41,824 bases of DNA from Gemmatimonadota bacterium (GTDB taxonomy: Bacteria; Gemmatimonadota; Gemmatimonadetes; Palauibacterales; KS3-K002). How positions within the stretch are numbered: position 1 is the stretch's first letter; each line of letters opens with the position of its first letter. Shown piece by piece: positions 8,272-15,670 of this stretch. The notes beneath the pieces are model-generated. The model was not told the DNA's origin. It worked only from the letters and a program-made list of their open reading frames with translations, and did no database searches. Made by a program: the position numbers and the translations under genes. Where the stretch lies: positions 1-41,824 of the forward strand of contig JACQVD010000169.1 in NCBI GenBank assembly GCA_016209945.1, given 5' to 3'.

Positions 8272-10337
8272 CGTCGGCGCTGGAAGCCCGCCCGAAGCTC
8301 CGGACGGACTTGAAGATCGTGCGCCGCGAGCACGAGGGCCGCGTGCACTACGTCGTGAAAGAGCCCCAGGAACAAAAGTACTATCAGTTCGGAGAGCTCG
8401 AGATCGATCTCATGCGGCTCATGGACGGGCGCCGCACTCCGGCAGAGATCGCCGAACTGGCAGAAGAAACGCTGCGCGTGCGCCTCACCGCGGGACACAT
8501 CGCCGACTTCGCCCACAAACTGAAGAGGCGCGGCCTCGTGGAGCGCTCCCCGGCCGAGCAGCACCTCATCCTGATGGAGCGGCTGCGGGCCCAGCGGAAG
8601 GTGCGCGTGCGCCGCCGCACCCGCGGATCCATCCTCCGATTGCGATTCTCCGTCGGCGACCCCGACCGTCTCTTCGAGCGGATGGTGCAGCGCCTTCACT
8701 GGATGTGGTCGCCCGGGTTCGTAGGGGCCTCCATCGTCCTGTTCGCCGCGTATTTTCTCATCCTCGGCCTTCAATGGGAGGAGTTCTTCGCAGGGACGAT
8801 GGCCCTCTACACCCTCCAGGGCGTCGCCTGGACGGACTACGTGCTGATCTGGGCCCTCGAGATGCCCATCACCGTCGTGCATGAGCTTGGGCACGGGCTC
8901 ACCACCAAGCGCTTCGGGGGCGAGGTGCGCGACGTAGGCGGGATGCTCCTCTACTTCTCGTTCGCGCTCTACTGCAACACGAACGACGCCTGGACCTTCC
9001 AGAAGCGAAGCCACCGTCTGTGGGTGAACTTCGCGGGCCCCTGGATCGAGCTGGTGATCGCCGCGGTGGGCGCCGTCGTCTGGGTGCTGGCCGAGCCGGG
9101 CACCTTCGTGCATCGAGTGGCGTTCCTCTCGATCCTGGTGGGCGGCATCGGCGCGGTCATGGCGAACCTGAACCCGCTGATCCCGCTGGACGGCTACTAC
9201 GCTCTCTCCGACTGGCTCGAGATCCCGAACCTGCGCGGCCGCTCCTTCGAGTACTGGGGCTGGCTGACGAAGCGATACGTCCTGGGGATCGACGCGGCAG
9301 AGCCGGCGGTGACGCCGCGCGAGCGGAAGGCCTTCCTGCTGTACGGCGGGCTGGCCTCCGCCTACAGCGCTGCCGTGATCGTCATCTCCGTGATCTTCCT
9401 GATCCTCGTGTTCGGCAGGTTCGTCGGAGGCTGGGTCTGGATCGCTGTCGCACTCATGATGGTCCCGCTCGTGCGCCGCGTTCGGGGTCGCTGGAGCGCC
9501 ATCGCCGTTGCCGCCAGAACGACATGGCGCGCAGCCCTGAAGCGGAGCGGGAAGCGAAGCCGTATGGCGTTGGCGGGAACCGCCCTCGGCATCGTCGTGC
9601 TCCTCGTTCTCCCGTGGACGTTCCGAGCGCGGGGCGAGTTCCGGGTCGAGGCGGCGCCGCGGGCGTATGTGCGAGCGGAGGTGCTCGGTGTGCTCGATCG
9701 GCTGCACGTGCGAGACGGCGATACGGTACGCGCGGGCGCGCCGCTCACGACCCTGTGGAATCCTCAGTTGGAGTCGGAGTTCCTGGCACAAGAGGCCCTG
9801 ACCGAGCAATGGAGGATCACCCTCGCCCAGGCGGAGGCGCAGAACGATCGCGCCGCTGCCGCGTCCGCCGCGACGATGCTCCGGGAGGGCCTCGAGAAGC
9901 TCGCCGTCCTGCGGGCCCAGCGCGAGCGGCTCGTCGTCCGCGCACCGATCGACGGAGTCGTGCTCGCCTACCGTCCGTGGGAGCGGCTGGGAGAGGGGCT
10001 CGAGCCCGGCGACCTCCTCTTCGAGATCGCGTCGCTGCAAGGACGCGTCGCGCGGGTCCGCGTGCCGCCGAGCGTGGCCGCCGACGTTGCGCCGGGCCAG
10101 CGTGCCAGCCTCAAGTTCGCGGCAAACCCTCGACTCAAGTTCAGAGCGACCGTGGCCGCCGTGTCACCCGCCGCCGAGGAAGGCTGGCTCGAGGCCGTGA
10201 TCCCCCTCCCCGCCGCCGACTGGCAGCCGGCCCCGGGGATGACGGGAGTCGCGAAGATCGAGACCGGCCGCGCGACCGTGGCAAAGGCGATCGCCCGCGC
10301 GGTGCGGCAGACGATCCGCATGGATCTCTTGCTATGA
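8268..10337 (+). CDS. PqqD-like (RRE-type) winged helix + M50/site-2-protease-like membrane metallopeptidase + HlyD domain fusion
   Basis: N-term RPKLRTDLKIVRREHEGRVHYVVKEPQEQKYYQFGELEIDLMRLMDGRRTPAEIAE resembles PqqD; HEXXH in VVHELGHG; distal NLNPLIPLDGYYALSDWLEIPNLR; C-terminal HlyD RAEVLGVLDRLHVRDGDTVRAG … VRAPIDGVVLAYRPWERLGEGLEPGDLLFEI. Confidence 0.82.
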   Translation: MTSALEARPKLRTDLKIVRREHEGRVHYVVKEPQEQKYYQFGELEIDLMRLMDGRRTPAEIAELAEETLRVRLTAGHIADFAHKLKRRGLVERSPAEQHLILMERLRAQRKVRVRRRTRGSILRLRFSVGDPDRLFERMVQRLHWMWSPGFVGASIVLFAAYFLILGLQWEEFFAGTMALYTLQGVAWTDYVLIWALEMPITVVHELGHGLTTKRFGGEVRDVGGMLLYFSFALYCNTNDAWTFQKRSHRLWVNFAGPWIELVIAAVGAVVWVLAEPGTFVHRVAFLSILVGGIGAVMANLNPLIPLDGYYALSDWLEIPNLRGRSFEYWGWLTKRYVLGIDAAEPAVTPRERKAFLLYGGLASAYSAAVIVISVIFLILVFGRFVGGWVWIAVALMMVPLVRRVRGRWSAIAVAARTTWRAALKRSGKRSRMALAGTALGIVVLLVLPWTFRARGEFRVEAAPRAYVRAEVLGVLDRLHVRDGDTVRAGAPLTTLWNPQLESEFLAQEALTEQWRITLAQAEAQNDRAAAASAATMLREGLEKLAVLRAQRERLVVRAPIDGVVLAYRPWERLGEGLEPGDLLFEIASLQGRVARVRVPPSVAADVAPGQRASLKFAANPRLKFRATVAAVSPAAEEGWLEAVIPLPAADWQPAPGMTGVAKIETGRATVAKAIARAVRQTIRMDLLL

Positions 10338-11035
10338 CCCGAGGAGCGCAGAAAGAAGACCTTTCGAGCGTGCTCGCGAGCTCGCCACTGCTCCGGGGCG
10401 TCGGCAAGGAGGCTCTGAAAGAGCTCGCAGCCATGGCGCGCTGCCATGACTACCCGAAGAACAACATCCTGCTTTACCAGGGCGACCCTGCCGGCCCGGT
10501 CTTCCTTGTGGTCCGGGGCAGCGTCAAGGTCACCCTCGCCCATGAAGCCGGCCGCGAGGTCGTCATCGCCAGAGCCCGGAGCGGTGGCTTGGTGGGGCTC
10601 GTCTCCGCCCTCGATGGCCGACCGCAACCGGCGAACGCGATCACGGAAACAGCCTCACACCTGGCGAAGTTCGACGGGGAACCCTTCATCGCCTGGATGG
10701 AGCAGCAGAAGGCGACGCAGCAAGCGGTCTTGCGCGACCTGAGCCAGTCGGTGAGGCGCGCCTATCAGAAGATCGGGGAGCACGCGCTCCTGGGAGTCAA
10801 GGAGCGGGTTCTCTACGCGCTCCTTGAGATCGCCGAGCAGGAGGGCGAGCCGGAGCGGGCCAGCGGGTACGTCGTGTTCACCCGGCCCACCCTCCAGGAC
10901 CTTGCCCAGCGTGTGGGATCCAGCCGAGAGGTGGTGTCCCGGATCATGAAAGAGCTTCTGGAGAGCGATCTCCTGCGGGCCGAGGGGCGGGTGATCCGGG
11001 TGTCGGCATCCGCACTTGTTGTAAGGGAGGACTGA
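10334..11035 (+). CDS. Crp/Fnr-family transcriptional regulator
   Basis: Cyclic-nucleotide-binding-like fold (ILLYQGDPAGPVFLVVRGSVKVTL) and HTH_Crp (TLQDLAQRVGSSREVVSRIMKELLES). ATG overlaps the preceding stop. Confidence 0.88.
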   Translation: MTRGAQKEDLSSVLASSPLLRGVGKEALKELAAMARCHDYPKNNILLYQGDPAGPVFLVVRGSVKVTLAHEAGREVVIARARSGGLVGLVSALDGRPQPANAITETASHLAKFDGEPFIAWMEQQKATQQAVLRDLSQSVRRAYQKIGEHALLGVKERVLYALLEIAEQEGEPERASGYVVFTRPTLQDLAQRVGSSREVVSRIMKELLESDLLRAEGRVIRVSASALVVRED

Positions 11036-11041
11036 GGGTGC

Positions 11042-11057
11042 CGTGACCGAAGTCACG
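11042..11057. promoter_or_regulatory. CRP-type palindrome CGTGA-CCGAAG-TCACG
   Basis: Perfect dyad; GTGA-N6-TCAC matches the core CRP consensus; 7 nt after the stop of the Crp/Fnr gene. Confidence 0.6.
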
Positions 11058-11185
11058 TTCAAAAGGGAACTCCCCGTCGCTCGTGGCTTGAACGTCCGTC
11101 ACAGGGATCGCCTTCGCGACGTCACCTTACGCGGACGCTCGGAGTCACAGGCGGGCGGTGATTCGCGTCCTAGGCGGCTCCGAGG
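11048..11185 (+). repeat. Phased GTCAC direct-repeat array A
   Basis: GTCAC at 11052, 11098, 11121, 11144 (steps of 46, 23, 23), degenerate GTCGC at 11076, and GTCCTAGGCGG at 11167 in the same 23-bp phase. Confidence 0.7.
11055..11095. repeat. Inverted repeat ACGTTCAA-N25-TTGAACGT
   Basis: Perfect 8-bp arms at 11055-11062 and 11088-11095. Confidence 0.4.
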
Positions 11186-11200
11186 GGTGGGGTTCATATT
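11166..11200 (+). promoter_or_regulatory. Putative promoter block of peptide A: CGTCCTAGGCG-N18-CATATT
   Basis: CCTAGG (11169-11174) and CATATT (11195-11200) separated by exactly 20 nt, as upstream of peptide B. Confidence 0.5.
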
Positions 11201-11272
11201 GGAGCCGTTAATGGGCCCTCAGAACGGACGAGATGAGGTGCCCGGGTCACCGCCAAGCACAGGAGGTCAGCC

Positions 11273-11452
11273 GTGGAAAAGAAGAAGGAGTCTCTCCGGA
11301 TCCAGCTCACGGACGAGCAGAAGAAGCAGATCCGTGAGGCGACGGGCAAGGACGCGTCCGCGATCGAGCTCAGCCTCCAGGAGCTCGAGGAGCGCGTCTC
11401 TCCGCGTCGGAGAGGGGGCGCCGGCGGCCGTCGGCACAAGTTCATCGCGTAA
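11273..11452 (+). CDS. Short peptide A (59 aa), putative leader/core-type substrate peptide
   Basis: GTG start preceded by CAGGAGGTCAGCC; MEKKKESLRIQLTDEQKKQIREATGKDASAIELSLQELEERVSPRRRGGAGGRRHKFIA, TAA at 11450-11452. Not in the ORF track (59 aa). Coding status supported by the paralogue at 15455. Confidence 0.8.
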   Translation: MEKKKESLRIQLTDEQKKQIREATGKDASAIELSLQELEERVSPRRRGGAGGRRHKFIA

Positions 11453-11480
11453 GACGGCCCGAGCCCTGCCAGCTTCGCGA

Positions 11481-11518
11481 GCGGGGCGACCGCACGGGCG
11501 GTCGCCCCGCCTCGTTTT
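11481..11518 (+). terminator. Intrinsic terminator after peptide A
   Basis: Perfect 13-bp stem GCGGGGCGACCGC / GCGGTCGCCCCGC (loop ACGG), then CTCG-TTTT. Confidence 0.8.
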
Positions 11519-11551
11519 CATCCCGAGCTTCGAGCACGGGTCGAACACAGC

Positions 11552-14500
11552 ATGAACACGCACGTCCGGATCGAGTCGTGCCCCGCGTGTGGGGTCTCCG
11601 TGCAGGAAGGCGCGAAGTACTGCGCGAGCTGCGGGGCGCCCCTGGACGTTCATGACGTGACGAGCTGCGGCGCCTGCGGCCAGCGCAACCCGAAAGGCGC
11701 GCAATTCTGCCTCGCCTGCGGCGCGCCCGTGGGCTCCGTCGCCCAGGCCGAACGGCGAGTCGTGACGGTCCTGTTCGCCGACGTGTCAGGCTTCACGGAA
11801 CTCACCGAAGAATCCGATCCCGAGGAGGTGCGGGAGCTCATCGCCCAGTGCCTCGACCGGCTCTGCCAGTGCATCACGCGGTGGGGCGGATTCGTGGACA
11901 AGTTCATCGGCGACTGCGTGATGGCCCTCTTCGGCGCACCCGTGACCCATGAGAACGACCCCGAGCGCGCGGTGCGCGCGGCGCTCGACATGCACGTGGC
12001 GCTCGCCGGGTTGACCATCGAGGGATTGGCCCGCCGCGGGTACAGACCACAGGTGCGCATCGGAATCAACACGGGGTCTGTCGTGACGGGACTCTTCTCC
12101 GCCGGCGGCGAGCGCGACTATACGGCCGTCGGAGACACTGTGAACGTGGCCTCGCGGGTGCAGGGGCTCTGCGAGCCGGGACGGATCCTGGTCGGCCCGA
12201 CGACCTACGAGCGAACGCGTCACCTCTTCGAGTTCGAGCCCGAGCAGGTCCTCCAGGTCAAGGGACGCCGCGAGCCCGTGCATGCGCGATACGTCCAGGG
12301 GGTCCGGGCCGAGCGTGGCAAGGTCCGCGGCTTCCAGGAGAAGGAGGCCCGTTTCATAGGTCGCGTGGCGGAACTCTCGGGCCTCCGCGACCGCTGGCGG
12401 CGCGCGAAGGAAGGCGAGGCGCAGATCTGTCTGCTCACAGGGCCGGCCGGGCTAGGAAAGTCGCGGCTTCTGGAAGAGCTCGTCGCCGTGGAACGGCTCC
12501 TCGTCGAGCAATTTGCCCAAGGGCGCAGCTACCCGTACGCGAGCAGCACCCCCTGGGCGCCTATCAGCGAGCTCGTGCGCGACCTCTACAACCTCCCGCT
12601 GACGATGGCGCCTGCCGAGGCGGCCGCGAGGATCGCGGAGGCTGGCGGCGGCACGTGGGAGGCCGTAGACGTGGCCGCCCTGAAGGTCGCGCTCGGGAGT
12701 CCGATCTCCGAGGTCCCGGAACTCCAACCCTACAGGCCCCAGGATCGCCATGACCGGATCGTGGCGGCCGTGGTCCGAGCGATCGAGGAGGCGGCAACGG
12801 ATCCGCGGCTTCTCATCCTCGAGGATCTGCACTGGGCGGACCGCACAACGCTGGAGCTCCTGTGCGATCTCCCCCGGCTGGGGTTGCGCGGCCCGATCCT
12901 CACCGTCCTCGTGACCCGGCCGCCCTTGGCGGGAGAGGCGGTGCTGGCCCGCCTCGTCGCGTGCATCGAGGACAGGGTCGATCTGGCACCGCTCACGCCG
13001 GAGGAGGCGCGCGAGTTCGTCGAGGCGACGCTGGGCGCCCACGAGATGCCGCAGGACTTCCTCGACGTGATCATCGGGCGGGCGGAAGGGAACCCCCTCT
13101 TTATCGAGGGGACGCTCAGGTCCGTGGTGGACGCCGGCGCCCTGCGGGCCGAAGACGGGGTGTGGAGGGCACACGCCACGCTGAGCGAGTTCGAGGTGCC
13201 GGACACCATTGAGAGCGTGCTGGCCACGCGCATCGATGCGCTCGACACGTCCGCGAAGCGCGTGCTTCAGTACGCGGCGATCGTCGGACGCCGCTTCTGG
13301 TCCGGGGTTCTGCGAGACGCACTCGCCAAGCAACCTGTGGAGCGCGAGCTGGAGGTGCTGCGGGACGGGGCGTTCGTTCGGCCGCTCCCGTCGTCCATGG
13401 TGAGCGGGGACCACGAGTTCATGTTCGAGCATCTGCTGCTCCAGGAAGTGGCGTACCAGGGCCTTCTGCGGAGCCTGCGCGCACAACTCCATGGCGCCGT
13501 CGCCCGCTGGCTCGAAGAACATTTCGCGGCGCAGGGCACAGAGCACGCCGAGTGGGTGGCGTTTCACTACGAGCGATCGAAGGAGCCGGCACGCGCCGTG
13601 CCGCTTCTCGAGCGCGCCGCCCGGAGTGCCCGGGCGCGCGGCGGCCTGTCCGACGCCAAGTCACTCGTGCAAAGAGCGCTGAAGGCCGCCGCCGAGCCGG
13701 AGGACAGGGTCCGATTGCTGACCCTCGTGGAGGAGATCGCGGCGGCTCTGGGGGACGACGAGGTGCGCCGGAAGGCGATCGAGGATTTGGAGGCCCTTGG
13801 AGGCGAGCGCCGCGACGAACGTATCCTCGCCGAGGCCAGCTTCCGGCGAGCGCGCTACCTCTTCGACTCGGGAGACCTTCCGACCGCACGAGCGACCGCC
13901 CAAGAGGCCCAGAAGCAATTCGAGAAACTCGGCGACGTGTCGCGACAGGGGGACGCGCTCTCCCTTCTGGGCCGCGTCGCCCACCTGTGGGGCGAATACC
14001 CCGAGGCGATGCACCACTATCGCGCTTCCCTCCCCCTCCAGCGGCGCGCCGGGGACCGCTTCGGCGAAGCAGAGGTCCTGGACCGCATCGGCCTCGCGCT
14101 CATCGACATCGGCGACTTCACAAGAAGCCTCGACTACTTCGCTCGCGCGCGCCGGTTCTGTGCAGAACTCGGTGACCTTCCAACGGAGGCGAGGGTCGTG
14201 GCGCACCGCGCGACGGGGCTCTACTGGCTCGGGGAGTACGAGGAGGCGGAGGGAGTGGCGCGCGAGGCGGTCACGCTGGCACGGCAGTGCGGGTCGCGCC
14301 GCGCTCAGGCCGGCACGGAATTGACGCTGGGGATCGTCCTGGCCGCGCGAAAGAACGTCGAGGAAACACGCGCCGCGTTGCAGAGCGCTTGCAACCTTGG
14401 CCGCGAAATCCGGCGACCCAGGGTGGAAGCCCGCGCCTGGTTGGCGCTCTCCGAAATCGAGGGCGGAGAGGAGGCGCACCAGAGCTTGCAACGCGCCCGC

Positions 14501-14854
14501 GACCAGGCGGGCCGGACGGGGCTTGTCCACGTTGAGATCCTGGCGCTCACCCGCCAAGCGCACCTGGCATTGGAGGAGGGAGATCTACCGGCCGCCGATC
14601 GCGACTCGGCACAGGCCGTCCAGAAGCTCATGATCCACTACAACGTGCAGGGCCCCGAAGAAGCCGTGTACTACACGCGAGCACGGGCGCTCCTGGCCCT
14701 GGGACGTCGCAAGGAGGGACAGGAGATGCACACGCGGGCGCAGCAGATCGTTCAGCGCAAGGCCCGACATATCAAGGACGCCGCCCTCCGCCAGCGCTAC
14801 CTGGAAGGGATCCCCCTGAACCGAGAGATCCTAGGCCCGGGGGTGAGCACATGA
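11552..14854 (+). CDS. Double zinc ribbon + class III adenylate/guanylate cyclase + AAA ATPase + TPR
   Basis: CPACGVSVQEGAKYCASCGAPL and CGACGQRNPKGAQFCLACGAPV; cyclase motifs VTVLFADVSGFTEL, FVDKFIGDCVMALFG, DYTAVGDTVNVASRV; Walker A LTGPAGLGKSR; LLILEDLHWAD; TPR-like C-terminus. Confidence 0.9.
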   Translation: MNTHVRIESCPACGVSVQEGAKYCASCGAPLDVHDVTSCGACGQRNPKGAQFCLACGAPVGSVAQAERRVVTVLFADVSGFTELTEESDPEEVRELIAQCLDRLCQCITRWGGFVDKFIGDCVMALFGAPVTHENDPERAVRAALDMHVALAGLTIEGLARRGYRPQVRIGINTGSVVTGLFSAGGERDYTAVGDTVNVASRVQGLCEPGRILVGPTTYERTRHLFEFEPEQVLQVKGRREPVHARYVQGVRAERGKVRGFQEKEARFIGRVAELSGLRDRWRRAKEGEAQICLLTGPAGLGKSRLLEELVAVERLLVEQFAQGRSYPYASSTPWAPISELVRDLYNLPLTMAPAEAAARIAEAGGGTWEAVDVAALKVALGSPISEVPELQPYRPQDRHDRIVAAVVRAIEEAATDPRLLILEDLHWADRTTLELLCDLPRLGLRGPILTVLVTRPPLAGEAVLARLVACIEDRVDLAPLTPEEAREFVEATLGAHEMPQDFLDVIIGRAEGNPLFIEGTLRSVVDAGALRAEDGVWRAHATLSEFEVPDTIESVLATRIDALDTSAKRVLQYAAIVGRRFWSGVLRDALAKQPVERELEVLRDGAFVRPLPSSMVSGDHEFMFEHLLLQEVAYQGLLRSLRAQLHGAVARWLEEHFAAQGTEHAEWVAFHYERSKEPARAVPLLERAARSARARGGLSDAKSLVQRALKAAAEPEDRVRLLTLVEEIAAALGDDEVRRKAIEDLEALGGERRDERILAEASFRRARYLFDSGDLPTARATAQEAQKQFEKLGDVSRQGDALSLLGRVAHLWGEYPEAMHHYRASLPLQRRAGDRFGEAEVLDRIGLALIDIGDFTRSLDYFARARRFCAELGDLPTEARVVAHRATGLYWLGEYEEAEGVAREAVTLARQCGSRRAQAGTELTLGIVLAARKNVEETRAALQSACNLGREIRRPRVEARAWLALSEIEGGEEAHQSLQRARDQAGRTGLVHVEILALTRQAHLALEEGDLPAADRDSAQAVQKLMIHYNVQGPEEAVYYTRARALLALGRRKEGQEMHTRAQQIVQRKARHIKDAALRQRYLEGIPLNREILGPGVST

Positions 14855-14867
14855 GAAGCGCCGCAGG

Positions 14868-15254
14868 GTGACCGCGGAAACGTTCGGGCTGCTGTGCGGG
14901 CTCCTCGTTGCCCACTACCTCGGCGATTTCACGCCGCTCAGCACCGCCCGGATGCTGGAGGCCAAGTATAGCGGCGGGCCGCTCAGCCCCATCGCCGGGC
15001 ACGCGGCGGTGCATGCCCTCCTCGTCGCCCTGGCCGTGATCGTGTTCGTGCGGAGCAGCCCTTGGCTCCCTGCGGCGATCGCCGCTCCGATCGAATTCGC
15101 CACCCACTTCTCGATCGACGCCATGCGGGCGCGCCTCGGGCGCCGCATCCCCGCGCTCAGGGATCCGGGCCAGAACGTCTACTGGTACGCGTTCGGCATC
15201 GACCAGCTGGCTCACGCCCTCGTGCTGGTGGGACTGGCCGCCCTTGTGCTGTAG
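14868..15254 (+). CDS. DUF3307-like small membrane protein
   Basis: HYLGDFTPLS … HAAVHALLVALAVIVF … EFATHFSIDAMR … GIDQLAHALVL pattern; GTG start. Confidence 0.6.
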   Translation: MTAETFGLLCGLLVAHYLGDFTPLSTARMLEAKYSGGPLSPIAGHAAVHALLVALAVIVFVRSSPWLPAAIAAPIEFATHFSIDAMRARLGRRIPALRDPGQNVYWYAFGIDQLAHALVLVGLAALVL

Positions 15255-15255
15255 C

Positions 15256-15394
15256 CAGAGTCACACCAGCGACGACAGGTTCTCGCACCGGCCTTTGGCA
15301 ATTCCGGTCACGCCCCGTGCGTCGGCTGCATCACGGGGTCGCGCGAACGGAAGTCACAGGGCTCTCGTGATGCCCGTCCTAGGCGATCCCCAAC
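15256..15394 (+). repeat. Phased GTCAC direct-repeat array B
   Basis: GTCAC at 15260, 15307, 15353; ATCAC at 15330; degenerate CGCAC at 15284; GTCCTAGGCG at 15376. Steps 47, 23, 23, 23, the same layout as array A. Confidence 0.7.
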
Positions 15395-15409
15395 AGCGTC
15401 CTCCATATT
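15375..15409 (+). promoter_or_regulatory. Putative promoter block of peptide B: CGTCCTAGGCG-N18-CATATT
   Basis: CCTAGG (15378-15383) to CATATT (15404-15409) with a 20-nt spacer identical in length to the A copy. Confidence 0.5.
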
Positions 15410-15454
15410 GGGCGCGTTCGCGATCACATCGCCACAAGCCGCAGGAGGTCAGCC

Positions 15455-15637
15455 ATGGAAAGGAAGAAGGGGTCTCTCCGGATCCAGCTCACGGACGAGC
15501 AGAAGAAGCAGATCCGTGAGGCCACCGGGAAGAACGCCTCCGTGATCGAGCTCACGCTTCAGGAGCTCGAGGAGCGTGTCTCTCCGCGCCGCCGCCGTAG
15601 CCGTGGGCGCGGTCGTTTCAAGCCGCAAATCGGCTAG
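15455..15637 (+). CDS. Short peptide B (60 aa), paralogue of peptide A
   Basis: MERKKGSLRIQLTDEQKKQIREATGKNASVIELTLQELEERVSPRRRRSRGRGRFKPQIG; SD GCAGGAGGTCAGCC-ATG; 51-bp exact nucleotide match with copy A (15472-15522 vs 11290-11340). Confidence 0.85.
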   Translation: MERKKGSLRIQLTDEQKKQIREATGKNASVIELTLQELEERVSPRRRRSRGRGRFKPQIG

Positions 15638-15670
15638 CACAACGCCGGCCGTGCCCGTTGCCGGGGCCTC

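Noticed and set aside
11043-11555. 170-aa plus-strand ORF overlapping peptide A
   Set aside because: Covers the repeat array, promoter and terminator with Ser/Arg-rich translation; the 59-aa frame is the one conserved with the second copy.
11267-11704. Minus-strand ORFs 11267-11704 and 15449-15856 that share a similar C-terminus (…LLLLVRELDPER…FHG)
   Set aside because: They are the antisense of peptides A and B; their similarity follows from the sense-strand duplication, and the sense frames have the SD, promoter module and terminator.
11273-15637. Lanthipeptide or thiazole/oxazole-modified peptide interpretation for peptides A and B
   Set aside because: The variable tails contain no Cys and at most one Ser/Thr, and no LanM/LanB, YcaO or radical SAM maturase is adjacent; mqnC/mqnE are clearly menaquinone genes.
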